Assembly (NCBI GenBank): GCA_020002185.1
Contig: CM034537.1
Location: 71,444,763 to 71,508,762, forward strand
Direction: 5' to 3'
DNA: 64,000 bases
Source of the DNA: Paraescarpia echinospica
Taxonomy: Eukaryota > Annelida > Polychaeta > Sabellida > Siboglinidae
The position numbers and the translations under genes are program-made. The notes beneath the pieces are model-generated. The model was not told the DNA's origin. It was given only the letters and a program-made list of their open reading frames with translations, and ran no database searches. Below, one piece after another: positions 17,330 to 30,826 of this stretch (position 1 is its first letter; each line of letters opens with the position of its first letter).

Positions 17330-20300
17330 ATTTCTGCGACTTTTATTCCGGTGGCACACCTGTACCCATGGTGACCTACACTCGGCAGGAACTATTCGCC
17401 CATAACATTGCGAGTGTCACTGGCGGAAGGCTGCCTCAGCCTTTGTTCGACACGTTAAAGGACAATGGAATTTGTGCGCGAGGTTGCAGAGCCGGTCGCA
17501 ATCGCCATCATACAATACGTCCAGTAATTGGACGTCGGCCCGGCTTTACACCCACTTATCACCAACGCGGTGTCAACAACGCAAACATTACACGTGTGAA
17601 ACTCTCGTCATGTCAAACTGATGACAAGGATTTTAAGAATCGTTACACCAACATCGCATTGATCAATGCAAGATCTGTGAAAAATGAGACGCTGACTATA
17701 AATGAGGAAATTATCCAACACGATTGGGATGTTTTGGCCATCACCGAGACGTGGCTAAAAAAACTGGAGACGAAGCGATTGTGGCTGAACTGACGCCTCC
17801 CGGCTACACATTCAATCATGTAGCACGTGCCTCTGGTCGTGGCGGCGGAGTTGCCATAGTTCATCGAAATACCTTCAACACCAAGATCCTCCCAAAGCTG
17901 CCATTCACAACCATCGAACTTCTCCGTTTGCAACTCACCAACCCGTTCTTGTTGAAATACAATATCTGGGTCGCTTATCACCCGCCTGCATCAAGTAAGA
18001 CATCTGGAACAATATCGATTTTTTTCGCTGACCTTGAGCAGCTATTCATCGAGGCATCCATCTCCGTTGTTCCTACTGTCATCATTGGTGACTTCAATGT
18101 TCATTTTGATGATACCCTCAAATCAGAACCTCTTCGCACTCTATGTGAATCGTTCAATCTACTTCAACATGTACATTCGCCAACGCACCAAACTGGACAT
18201 ATATTGGATCTTGTGATCAGTCAAACTGATGACGACTTCATTACTTCCGTAACTGTGCATCCTGACTCTCTGTCTGACCACCATCGCATTGAACTCACAC
18301 TAAGAGCACTGAAGCCTGCAGTAAAAACTAAGACGATTGCAAAGCGGTATATCAGGAACATTGAAACAGATGCACTCCGAAACGATATCGAGTCTGTATG
18401 TGCTGACATGACATTGCGTACATGCGCGAATGATCGACAAGCAGAGGATTTGGTGGAGATGTACAACACCTGTCTCACTGAGTGCCTTGACAAACATGCC
18501 CCGTTACGCAATGTGAAAGTAAGAGACAGCACACCACATCCCTGGTACGACTCTGACATCGACGACGCCAGGGATAAGAAGCGGAAACGGGAGAATGTGG
18601 AGAGAAGAACTAAACTGGAGATTCATCGGCAATTATATGTCACCGCTCGTGAAGAATGCACTGCTTTGATATCAGCACGCAAAACGGATTATTATCAAAA
18701 CCGCCTGGAGAAGGCAAACAACAAAACCATATTTCGATTACTGAGATCGCTTGATGGCCACCGCATACAGGAACACCCTGAATTCCACTTGACAGCCCAA
18801 AGATGCGAAAAATGTTCACGTTTGTTTAGTGAAAAGATTGACAAGCTCCTGTCAGGTCTGCAGTGTTTCAACATCATCGATAGGCCAACAGATGAAAGAC
18901 GTTGTTTCACTGACAGTATCCATGCGTTTGATTCAACAACGAACACAGAGATCACAACGATTTGTGGTACTACTGGCAAAATATGCGCGTTGGATCCTCT
19001 GCCTGCAATTCAGCTAAGAGACAATATGACAAATATTGTGTCTGTCATCACACGGATTACAAATGCTTCGCTGGACGAGGCAGTCATGCCAAAGTCGCTG
19101 AAGCATGCAATTGTCCGTCCGCTTTTGAAGAAACCATCACGTGACAAAGACATTCTGAGCAGTTATCGACCTGTGAGTAACCTTACACAATTATCCAAAG
19201 TAATTGAGAAAGTGATCGCACTTAGGATAATGACGCATGTTTCTGACCAGCAAATGGTTGAGTGCTTTCAGTCGGCGTATCGAAAAAAAATTTGACCGAA
19301 ACCGCTACTGTACGTTACAAGTGCCATCAAAACAGCCATTGACAATAAACAAGAAACCATCTTGGTTCTCGTTGATTTTAGTGCCGCCTTCGATACTATC
19401 AACCATGACATCTTGATTAAGCGTCTACGTTTGCGCTATGGCTTTGTTGGAAAAGCACTGGAATGGATGACATCGTACCTGCAAGACCGGACGCAGCGAA
19501 TTGTAATCGGTGACCAATCGTCGAGTATTACTACTCTAACGACAGGTGTCCCGCAAGGCTCCGTCCTTGGACCACTGCTCTTTTCATTATATGTCCAACC
19601 TATCGGTGACATTGTTCGAACCCATGGACTCTTCTTCCACCACTATGCTGACGACTTACATATCTACTCACATTTCGACCCGAATCGTTCCGCTTTAACG
19701 GCTGCGGTTCAGAAAATGGAGGACTGTTTGGGTGAAATAAAGAACCGAATTGCATGGAATTCTATGTGCATGAACGACGGCAAGACACAGTATCTTCCGA
19801 TTGTACCCAAGTATGCGGATGCAATCGTTGATGGCACTGTGATTCGCGTTGGTGGTTCTACAATTACAGCTTCACGATGTGTTCAAAGTCTCGGTGTCTT
19901 CATTGACAGGCAGTTAGGTATGAAAAAGCAAGTGTCGCAAACTGTCAGCGCATGCTCATTCTACCTCCGCCACATAAATCAGATTAGCCGTTTTTTACCC
20001 AAACCATCAAAGGAACGCGTAGTCAATGCCATCATCACATCACGGATTGACTACTGCAACGCACTCTTGTACGGAACGTCTGCAGTTAACACCGCGCGCC
20101 TGCAACGAATACACAACTCGGCTGCCAGACTGATCCTGCGTCGTCCACGTAGTGACAGCGCCACGCCCCTGTTACGGGAACTTCATTGGCTGCCTATTGC
20201 GCGCAGAGTGGATTACAAGATACTGGTACTCACGTACAAAGCCATGCACATGACGCGCCCGCGTACCTGTGTGAACTCTTGCACCCATATCAACCGGCAA

Positions 20301-21383
20301 GAGCACTGCGCTCTGCGAGCAGTAACATGTTGGAAGTGAAGGGGTCAGCACACTGTCAGTTTTCCCATTGGCGACCATGTTAATGTTTTGTGTGATTATA
20401 AGAAAACGTGACCTATAAAGTTTCTTAAACTTCTCACCTGCTGTTATTATCATCTCTTTGACATGCTGATCGAGTTTAATCAAAATCTAATATCTCTGGC
20501 TCTTGCAAAATGCCTGTATGTATGACACCCGTCAATATTTACAACTGGATGCAGGCAGTAATCCGGCTAAAGTGTCAACTAGCCAAATTGCTGCCAGATA
20601 CCCTTCCGCTTAGTTAAATAAGCTAAAAAGACACCATTTTACTGTCAACAGCTTCTACAATCACATCTAGAAATCTGACTACTCAAATGCACTTATGTCA
20701 GAGCAAGTGAATATTGTAAAAAGTCATTTCTCAAAAATATACTGCACTCTTTTTGTCTGTAACCAAGCAGGAAGTCTAACAGTGTCCTAACCCCTGAAGC
20801 GCACTCGTGTCAAGGCTGGGGCGGCTCATTCGCTGTAGCTGCTGCGTCCCTATGGAACACTTTACCGAGTGTTGTTAAAACCTGTGACACACTCGCCAGC
20901 TTCAAATGTCGTCTGAAGACACATTTCTTTTGTGTTTCATATTAGTGCCACTCTACATGAACACTGCCCTCTACTAAAACCAATTTTAATTAGTTATCGT
21001 ATTCGTATAATTATTATTCATTATTCCTCACGTAAACTATTTTACATCAAATGTTTTACTAAATTATTTATTATTATTAATCATACATATATTTATTTAT
21101 TAGTATTATTTTATATAGTTATTGTGCTAGATTGATTATTATTAATTTTATTAATTTTTGCTGAATAACTGCTATTTATTTACTTCTTTATTTAGAAATT
21201 CTACATTATTCAATATGTATGTATTTATTTATTTTATTCTTTATCACTAATATTTATTTTAAATTAATATACATATACATATTTATTGCAATTCTACCAT
21301 TTTGGTGAATTTTAATATGTTGTGAAGCGCCACGAACAATACTGGGTGTGGCGCTATACCAAATAAAATATATTATTATTATT
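17330..21383 (+). mobile_element. L2/CR1-type non-LTR retrotransposon
   Basis: An N-terminal endonuclease part reads NIALINARSVKNETL and WDVLAITETWL, then GDFNVHFDD and LSDHHRIELTL. It is followed by reverse transcriptase blocks SSYRPVSNLTQLSK, VDFSAAFDTINHD, TGVPQGSVLGPLLFSLY and HHYADDLHIY, then SRIDYCNALLYG and LRELHWLPIARRVDYKI, the usual C-terminal signature of L2/CR1 elements. The frame is broken at A-runs near 17,757 and 19,285 and again near 20,245. The 3' end shows GGCGCTATACCAAATAAA and an ATT microsatellite, typical of this group. An extra ~420 bases separate the HWLPI region from a final LWNTLPS block near 20,850. From 18,354 on it is duplicated in reverse at 25.5-28.5 kb. Confidence 0.85.
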
Positions 21384-21401
21384 ATCATATGGATATATAA
21401 T

Positions 21402-21671
<270 letters not shown>

Positions 21672-21799
21672 TTTTGTGATACAAAACAAGAAACAACGAC
21701 ACATCGCCATAACATAAACTACAGCGTAGCATTATTAAATATGGTACTCTTTTTAAACAAATTCAATTTTTTAAATACTTCTACTGATTATTTGTTCAG

Positions 21800-22042
21800 G
21801 GAAAGAAATGGGTGGATCATGTGAAAGTCTGTGTGATGACCGCAGTATCGCCTTTCTACAAAGGCGCACACACGTGTGACACGATCAAACGAACAGCCTT
21901 CGACTCGCAAGCCGGTTGCTACGTCGAAGGTCGTGCCGAGTTCTGTAAGATGGCGGTCGACGAATCAAACAGGGATCCTCTTTGGAAAGTGTTGGAACCA
22001 AAAGGCGTCTGGGATCAATACTCAAATGCTGCATGGAAAGAG
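21800..22042 (+). CDS. Cys-rich host exon, type B (stanniocalcin-like?)
   Basis: Acceptor TGTTCAG|GGAAAG and donor AAAGAG|GTATGA bound an exon of exactly 81 codons, phase 0 at both ends. It reads GKKWVDHVKVCVMTAV, AHTCDTIKRTAF, QAGCYVEG and FCKMAVDESNRDPLWKVLE. The order GK..V..(L/V)KC, later C.T......(E/G)CY....FC..A..N is close to the central part of stanniocalcins. The phase fits the type A exon at 16,655-16,803 on the same strand. A related exon with the same entry phase lies at 33,905-34,222 (-), and an inverted copy at 24,721-24,963. The protein would be secreted if the family guess is right; no signal peptide exon was found. Confidence 0.5.
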
Positions 22043-22439
22043 GTATGATCTGTTTATATACCACACACACTGAAACATCCAAACGAATATAAACGTACAC
22101 GTAACGTACACCACTCACTCACTTAGTCAGTTACGCACAAACGCTCATACACACATAAGCACACACGCATATATGCATGCACGAATATAATTATGGACAT
22201 ACGAGCATACAAACATACGAATATAACGACTGAAGAACGTACCCGCATGCGCTCACGCAACATGGGCGAATATAAATGAGTTTTTACATTAAAAAAGTAT
22301 TAATGAATGAATGCAGTGCATTTATAAAAAAATTCAATTTATCCAAAACAAAATATATGAACATTCTGCTCATATGAACACATGTACACAAACATACGTG
22401 TCAACAATAAAAGAACGAATGGAAGAATGAATAAATGAA

Positions 22440-22755
22440 CGAATGGACGAATAAACGAGTGTAAGAATGAACGAACATACGAACGCACGAACGACTGAAA
22501 GAATGAAATAAAGGAAAAAAGAACGAACAAACGACTAAAACTAAAGAATGGACGGACGAACGAACAAATGAACGGACGTACGAACTAACTAACGGACGGA
22601 CGGACGGACGGACGGACGGACGGACACACGAACGAATTAACGAACGAACGAAGGAACGAACGGACGGACGGACGGACGGACGGACGAACGAACGAGCAAA
22701 CGGACGAACGAACGAACGAACGAACGAACGAACGAACGAACGAACGAACGAACGA
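22440..22755. repeat. Tetranucleotide satellite (ACGA/ACGG)n
   Basis: Imperfect GAACGAAC... and GGACGGAC... arrays. Open frames of Ser/Phe/Val/Arg repeats across it are by-products. This lies in the IR1 spacer (22,400-24,364). Confidence 0.9.
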
Positions 22756-23239
22756 ATATCAGCATAGATGTGTTGGACCTGCGTTTCCCAATAGTATACA
22801 TCATAAAATATATCAAACACCATAATTGTCACTGTTGTGAAACATTATAATAATATTGTATCATTACGCCATTTATTTATACATTTCATTATAACACAAA
22901 TATATATACGCATGCACTTTGCATGTTATCAATGAGCACTTTGACGTAGCAATCATCGGTCCGACCTTTAAGCACAACGGACATCATCTGATGGAAGAAA
23001 GACGTAATGTTTAACGTACTGTCATTTATTGTTATGTGACGTTGCACGTCGTAAAAAACGTCTACAGCAGTATTTATTACTTCCAAATAAATTGACCGAT
23101 GGACCAATTGTCAATGATATGTATTCTCATAATGCCATACTACGACACACTGCACTGGCTAGATGTGTCCCATACACATATTTGAAACGTGTTTGTCGCT
23201 GTATCCGCTAAGTCAGTTGCAACCACTACTCTCGGCTAC

Positions 23240-23406
23240 CTGTGAGTCGAACACTTCGCTCTGCTTCGTCAGATCTTCACATACGGGAAGTTCAAAGTCG
23301 GCCACGTGACTCGCACCGAACACGTTGCAGGGGAACCCCTCGTTGAAAAACCTGAAGAACCGACAGTCGCCGGCGCTGGCGTAGGCGAGACACTCTGTCG
23401 TGTCGT
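23240..23406 (-). CDS. Cys-rich host exon, type A paralogue, - strand
   Basis: On the - strand, acceptor TTTGTACAG|AC (phase 1) and donor TCACAG|GTAGCC (phase 0) bound 55 codons: DDTTECLAYASAGDCRFFRF, FNEGFPCNVF, VCEDLTKQSEVFDSQ. Cys spacing, aromatic positions and both splice phases match the + strand exon at 16,655-16,803, so the two are paralogues. It sits in the unique spacer of IR1. Reading past the donor gives a short extension and TGA at 23,213, so a terminal exon is the alternative. The partner exon that should follow on the - strand is not found to its left. Bases 23,420-24,360 otherwise show no gene. Confidence 0.5.
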
Positions 23407-24720
23407 CTGTACAAAGGGAAAACAATTGTAAGTTCTTTTATAACGTAACATCCAGTCTTTCGAAATGAACAGAGAGCGTTTTTCTTCACACCCTGTTAGA
23501 ACTGTTCAATTGAATAACATCTCGACTTCTCTAGGAAGCATTCAGCCACCTTGCAACTATTTCGCGATGATTGTTTGTACACACAAAAATCCATCACCCA
23601 TATAGCCAGGCACTCATTCACGTGCTGAATGAACTGGAGCAACGTGCGGTTGACGTAATTGTTCAGCGTTCGAAAGAGAAATAAGATAATTCGAGCCAGG
23701 ATTTATGTATTGATAATCCTATCTTCAACCTATTACGCTAGCACGCCCCACCGTTTAATATAATGCACATTTTCCATACAAACATTATATATTCAATTAT
23801 CTATGCTTTGGAAGAAGTAGCATAGTACCAATTAATACAATATTCATAAACATGCTGCAAAACATAAAGTTGTGCTGATTTTTATTTTGTGTGATGCAAT
23901 TAATATAATATATAGTTAAGCTTTGTTGAAGTAAAACTGCAAAACAAAACGCATGCAATTGGTAAGAACTGATAACATTAAAGAAATATGGTATATTAAA
24001 GGCCTATGAGTATAAATACAATGGACGGAAATTTCGGAAATGTTATATTATGGAAGTATAAAAAAAATTCCACAAACCGACGTACCTGTGGCCACCTTAG
24101 TCGACAATGTACTTCTGGCGCTTCGTCTGAAAACTTTCTACCATTTCTGCGTAGCCGCGTTTACTGTATTCACGAATATATTGCATTTGAAGCGATGACA
24201 GTGTGTTCCGGCAATAACCGTGTGCGTCTAAAATCTAGAAAATAATTCAAACAAAACGTTTCCAAAATGCATGTGAATACATTACATTTCATGTAGTTAC
24301 AAATTCGGCTGAACTGCAAAATGAATGCGTCTATAGGCGTTTATGTGTGTGCGCGTGTATGCATTTATGTTTGTGTACATGTGTTCATATGAGCAGAATG
24401 TTCATATATTTTGTTTTGGATAAATTGAAAAATTGTATAAATGCACTGCATTCATTCATTAATACTTTTTTTAATGTAAAAACTCATTTATATTCGCCCA
24501 TGTTGCGTGAGCGCATGCGGGTACGTTCTTCAGTCGTTATATTCGTATGTTTGTATGCTCGTATGTCCATAATTATATTCGTGCATGCATATATGCGTGT
24601 GTGCTTATGTGTGTATGAGCGTTTGTGCGTAACTGACTAAGTGAGTGAGTGGTGTACGTTACGTGTACGTTTATATTCGTTTGGATGTTTCAGTGTGTGT
24701 GGTATATAAACAGATCATAC

Positions 24721-24963
24721 CTCTTTCCATGCAGCATTTGAGTATTGATCCCAGACGCCTTTTGGTTCCAACACTTTCCAAAGAGGATCCCTGTTTGATT
24801 CGTCGACCGCCATCTTACAGAACTCGGCACGACCTTCGACGTAGCAACCGGCTTGCGAGTCGAAGGCTGTTCGTTTGATCGTGTCACACGTGTGTGCGCC
24901 TTTGTAGAAAGGCGATACTGCGGTCATCACACAGACTTTCACATGATCCACCCATTTCTTTCC
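24721..24963 (-). CDS. Inverted copy of the type B Cys-rich exon
   Basis: Reverse duplicate of 21,800-22,042 with the same splice signals and an identical encoded 81-residue segment. On this strand it lies upstream of the type A exon at 23,240-23,406, the opposite of the expected A-then-B order. It is therefore probably a passenger of the inverted repeat and not part of a working gene. Confidence 0.45.
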
Positions 24964-25091
24964 CTGAACAAATAATCAGTAGAAGTATTTAAAAAATTGA
25001 ATTTGTTTAAAAAGAGTACCATATTTAATAATGCTACGCTGTAGTTTATGTTATGGCGATGTGTCGTTGTTTCTTGTTTTGTATCACAAAA

Positions 25092-25464
<373 letters not shown>

Positions 25465-25481
25465 ATTATATATCCATATGA

Positions 25482-28400
25482 TAATAATAATAATATATTT
25501 TATTTGGTATAGCGCCACACCCAGTATTGTTCGTGGCGCTTCACAACATATTAAAATTCACCAAAATGGTAGAATTGCAATAAATATGTATATGTATATT
25601 AATTTAAAATAAATATTAGTGATAAAGAATAAAATAAATAAATACATACATATTGAATAATGTAGAATTTCTAAATAAAGAAGTAAATAAATAGCAGTTA
25701 TTCAGCAAAAATTAATAAAATTAATAATAATCAATCTAGCACAATAACTATATAAAATAATACTAATAAATAAATATATGTATGATTAATAATAATAAAT
25801 AATTTAGTAAAACATTTGATGTAAAATAGTTTACGTGAGGAATAATGAATAATAATTATACGAATACGATAACTAATTAAAATTGGTTTTAGTAGAGGGC
25901 AGTGTTCATGTAGAGTGGCACTAATATGAAACACAAAAGAAATGTGTCTTCAGACGACATTTGAAGCTGGCGAGTGTGTCACAGGTTTTAACAACACTCG
26001 GTAAAGTGTTCCATAGGGACGCAGCAGCTACAGCGAATGAGCCGCCCCAGCCTTGACACGAGTGCGCTTCAGGGGTTAGGACACTGTTAGACTTCCTGCT
26101 TGGTTACAGACAAAAAGAGTGCAGTATATTTTTGAGAAATGACTTTTTACAATATTCACTTGCTCTGACATAAGTGCATTTGAGTAGTCAGATTTCTAGA
26201 TGTGATTGTAGAAGCTGTTGACAGTAAAATGGTGTCTTTTTAGCTTATTTAACTAAGCGGAAGGGTATCTGGCAGCAATTTGGCTAGTTGACACTTTAGC
26301 CGGATTACTGCCTGCATCCAGTTGTAAATATTGACGGGTGTCATACATACAGGCATTTTGCAAGAGCCAGAGATATTAGATTTTGATTAAACTCGATCAG
26401 CATGTCAAAGAGATGATAATAACAGCAGGTGAGAAGTTTAAGAAACTTTATAGGTCACGTTTTCTTATAATCACACAAAACATTAACATGGTCGCCAATG
26501 GGAAAACTGACAGTGTGCTGACCCCTTCACTTCCAACATGTTACTGCTCGCAGAGCGCAGTGCTCTTGCCGGTTGATATGGGTGCAAGAGTTCACACAGG
26601 TACGCGGGCGCGTCATGTGCATGGCTTTGTACGTGAGTACCAGTATCTTGTAATCCACTCTGCGCGCAATAGGCAGCCAATGAAGTTCCCGTAACAGGGG
26701 CGTGGCGCTGTCACTACGTGGACGACGCAGGATCAGTCTGGCAGCCGAGTTGTGTATTCGTTGCAGGCGCGCGGTGTTAACTGCAGACGTTCCGTACAAG
26801 AGTGCGTTGCAGTAGTCAATCCGTGATGTGATGATGGCATTGACTACGCGTTCCTTTGATGGTTTGGGTAAAAAACGGCTAATCTGATTTATGTGGCGGA
26901 GGTAGAATGAGCATGCGCTGACAGTTTGCGACACTTGCTTTTTCATACCTAACTGCCTGTCAATGAAGACACCGAGACTTTGAACACATCGTGAAGCTGT
27001 AATTGTAGAACCACCAACGCGAATCACAGTGCCATCAACGATTGCATCCGCATACTTGGGTACAATCGGAAGATACTGTGTCTTGCCGTCGTTCATGCAC
27101 ATAGAATTCCATGCAATTCGGTTCTTTATTTCACCCAAACAGTCCTCCATTTTCTGAACCGCAGCCGTTAAAGCGGAACGATTCGGGTCGAAATGTGAGT
27201 AGATATGTAAGTCGTCAGCATAGTGGTGGAAGAAGAGTCCATGGGTTCGAACAATGTCACCGATAGGTTGGACATATAATGAAAAGAGCAGTGGTCCAAG
27301 GACGGAGCCTTGCGGGACACCTGTCGTTAGAGTAGTAATACTCGACGATTGGTCACCGATTACAATTCGCTGCGTCCGGTCTTGCAGGTACGATGTCATC
27401 CATTCCAGTGCTTTTCCAACAAAGCCATAGCGCAAACGTAGACGCTTAATCGAGATGTCATGGTTGATAGTATCGAAGGCGGCACTAAAATCAACGAGAA
27501 CCAAGATGGTTTCTTGTTTATTGTCAATGGCTGTTTTGATGGCACTTGTAACGTACAGTAGCGGTTTCGGTCAAAAAAAATTTCGATACGCCGACTGAAA
27601 GCACTCAACCATTTGCTGGTCAGAAACATGCGTCATTATCCTAAGTGCGATCACTTTCTCAATTACTTTGGATAATTGTGTAAGGTTACTCACAGGTCGA
27701 TAACTGCTCAGAATGTCTTTGTCACGTGATGGTTTCTTCAAAAGCGGACGGACAATTGCATGCTTCAGCGACTTTGGCATGACTGCCTCGTCCAGCGAAG
27801 CATTTGTAATCCGTGTGATGACAGACACAATATTTGTCATATTGTCTCTTAGCTGAATTGCAGGCAGAGGATCCAACGCGCATATTTTGCCAGTAGTACC
27901 ACAAATCGTTGTGATCTCTGTGTTCGTTGTTGAATCAAACGCATGGATACTGTCAGTGAAACAACGTCTTTCATCTGTTGGCCTATCGATGATGTTGAAA
28001 CACTGCAGACCTGACAGGAGCTTGTCAATCTTTTCACTAAACAAACGTGAACATTTTTCGCATCTTTGGGCTGTCAAGTGGAATTCAGGGTGTTCCTGTA
28101 TGCGGTGGCCATCAAGCGATCTCAGTAATCGAAATATGGTTTTGTTGTTTGCCTTCTCCAGGCGGTTTTGATAATAATCCGTTTTGCGTGCTGATATCAA
28201 AGCAGTGCATTCTTCACGAGCGGTGACATATAATTGCCGATGAATCTCCAGTTTAGTTCTTCTCTCCACATTCTCCCGTTTCCGCTTCTTATCCCTGGCG
28301 TCGTCGATGTCAGAGTCGTACCAGGGATGTGGTGTGCTGTCTCTTACTTTCACATTGCGTAACGGGGCATGTTTGTCAAGGCACTCAGTGAGACAGGTGT

Positions 28401-28512
28401 TGTACATCTCCACCAAATCCTCTGCTTGTCGATCATTCGCGCATGTACGCAATGTCATGTCAGCACATACAGACTCGATATCGTTTCGGAGTGCATCTGT
28501 TTCAATGTTCCT
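25482..28512 (-). mobile_element. Inverted copy of the L2/CR1 retrotransposon, 5' truncated
   Basis: Contains the reverse transcriptase blocks listed for the element at 17,330-21,383, on the - strand, including FSAAFDTINHD, TGVPQGSVLGP and HYADDLHIY, and the same 3' end. The endonuclease is absent because the inverted repeat stops at 28,512. The frameshift near 27,577 lies at the same site as in the left arm, but with the A and T runs exchanged relative to the element. Confidence 0.85.
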
Positions 28513-29610
28513 GTATTTCGTGTTGACATGAATCTCCATCTGATGCCTGTGTTGCTTTCTTCAGTTGTTTCCTTATTATCCAGTTGACTACCATCAAGAA
28601 AATAAATCCGGACATTACGTCTCCTTGTTTAACTGAATTTTTTACCTTGAACCACTCAGATTGTTCACCTTCATCTAACACTGCACATTCACTGACCTGG
28701 TACAAAATATGGACCATTCTGGTTATCTTGTGTGGGATTCCGTAGCTTGCCATGATTTCCCAAAAGCTCTCTTTGTGCACGGAGTCAAATGCCTTTTCGA
28801 AGTTTACGAAAGTTACATAATTTTTATAGCGTTGTTTGCCATTCCACTACCTGTTCTATTATGGTTCGAAAGATGAATATCTGCTCAACTGTCCTTCGCC
28901 CTGTTATGAAGCCTGCTTGTTCATCTCTCAACTTGTTGTCAACATCCATCTCTTAGTTTGACTATTATCACTCTTCCGAACATTTTACTGGCGATAGATG
29001 TTAAACTAATTCTTCTCAAATTTCTACACGCTGTAAGGTTACCTTTATTTGGTATTTTAACAATCAGTCCATATTTCCACGTCTGTTGTAGTTTTTCTTG
29101 TTCCCAAATTGGAATAAGCTTAGAAGCCAATTCTCTGTTGTTATGTCTGCTTTCAAAAATTTTGCTGTAGTGTCATCTTTGCTTCCGGCTTTCCCATTTT
29201 TCAGCTTCCATAGCTCTGCTCTAATCTCTGTTCTTGTTATAGAGTCCGTGCTGATTGCATCTATGATCGGATCTAATCTATCATGGGATCATCTTGCCCG
29301 CCTGGCTGGTTCTTCAGTTATTAGGTTTCCAGATTTGTCTTTCACTGCATTCGCTGTCTTTTCTTTGGCATTACTAAGTGTCTCTGTGATGCAATATAGA
29401 CTTTCATCCTTCCATTCCCAGCTGCTTTCTCTGCTTCTGCGGCCAGGTGGTCTACCCACGTTCTTTAATCTTGTCTCATGCTTTTCGTTATGTCTTTGTC
29501 TTTTTGTTGATACTTATCCTTGTAGCTCCGCTTTATCCTTTCTGACTTTGTTTGTTCTATGTTGTTCAGTCGAGCCGAGATAGCGGAGAAGCTGCAGTTA
29601 CGGCAGCGCG
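28513..29610 (-). mobile_element. Decayed RTE/I-like non-LTR retrotransposon
   Basis: On the - strand the fragments PIWEQEKLQQTWKYGLIVKI and RRISLTSIASKMFGRVI, then SFWEIMASYGIPHKITRMV and VKNSVKQGDVMSGFIFLMVV, are degenerate reverse transcriptase blocks of the common LINE type with 'GLIVKIPKKG' and 'SYGIP'. There are several stops and frameshifts. The element ends abruptly at the IR1 boundary. The upstream part to about 29,600 is too decayed to frame. Confidence 0.7.
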
Positions 29611-30039
29611 GCGGCTACCTCATTTCGTTTGGCCGCCATTGGAGGTTTTTGTGTCCCCCTGTAGCTACCCTCTCTGGACCCGCCCCCCTTTTTTTTAAGT
29701 AATCCCTACTTAAGCGTCACAAGGGGTTGGGTGTTGGGTGGTCTCAGAAACCCAAAGTGCCTCCCCAGCCTGCATAAAGCATGACTGTTATGTAGCTGCT
29801 GGCGTTATCTGATATACCAAGAAACTGTCATGGGTTATTATTGTTTAGCAAACGCCGGCTTCATTTGACTAAGCAAGCTTCAAATCGTTCGCTTTTATTC
29901 TTCAGTGTAGCGCCAAACACGGAATGCAACTCGTACATAATGCAAACAATTAAAATGATTATGTCTCTCTGCATCTCTGACTCTCCGTCTCTTTGTTTCT
30001 GTTTCTGTATCTGTATCTGTATATGGCTCTTGCGCGCGC

Positions 30040-30204
30040 TCGCACTCTCTCTCTCTCTCTTTCGCTCTCCCCCCTCTCTCTCTATCAATATCTCTCTCTC
30101 TCCCTCCCTGCCTCTCTCTCTATATCTCTCTCTCCCTCTCTCTCTATCACTCTCTGTCTCCCTCACTTCCCCCCTCTCTCTCTATCTCTCTTTCTCTCTC
30201 TCTC

Positions 30205-30260
<56 letters not shown>

Positions 30261-30270
30261 CCTCCCTTCT
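30040..30270. repeat. (CT)n and (CTGT)n microsatellites
   Basis: Polypyrimidine CTCTCT with CCCT variants, then eight or so TGTC units at 30,206-30,243. Bases 29,610-30,040 and 30,270-30,826 show no convincing gene. Confidence 0.95.
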
Positions 30271-30826
30271 AGGTAGTGTTGCGATCGTGTCTTACATAAT
30301 ATCGCAACGCTTCCAAGCAAAGGGTGTATAATGTATCTATGCATACTATGAATACGTAGGCCTAAGGGCGTATTAACTATGTAAACAAATCCATATTCGA
30401 TAATGTTCAGTTCAGTTCAGACTGTTTATTACCAAGTTGCATTTAAAATGTACGAGGAATTCTTGGCGTTGTGGCGTCAACATACATACACGCTTGTCTC
30501 CCCTGCCGCCCATCATGCACACGCAAAATATACAATCAGAAACATTATGAAACTATGCTAAAACTAGTATAAATTTAAACCAAGGCCTACTGCCAACATA
30601 TTTTAAGACAGTCGTACATTTATTGACATAAAGTGAACATTGACATACGCTTACTTAGTGGCCATGGCTACCGCACAAAGAAACTATTAAAGCTACGCAG
30701 GTATCACATTTTTAACTTAGTACAAATACTTCACAATCCAAACGTATACATGTTACGGCTACATCGTCTTGCCTGGGACATTCAGCATTCCATGGCCAGG
30801 TCGTGTGCTTTACAACTATACATTTG

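Noticed and set aside
17330..21383. LTR retrotransposon
   Set aside because: Endonuclease plus CR1/L2-type reverse transcriptase, microsatellite tail and no long terminal repeats.
22401..22832. Ser-Phe-Val-Arg repeat frame
   Set aside because: Tetranucleotide satellite in the IR1 spacer.
30147..30344. Arg-Glu repeat frame over the CT tract
   Set aside because: Low-complexity by-product.
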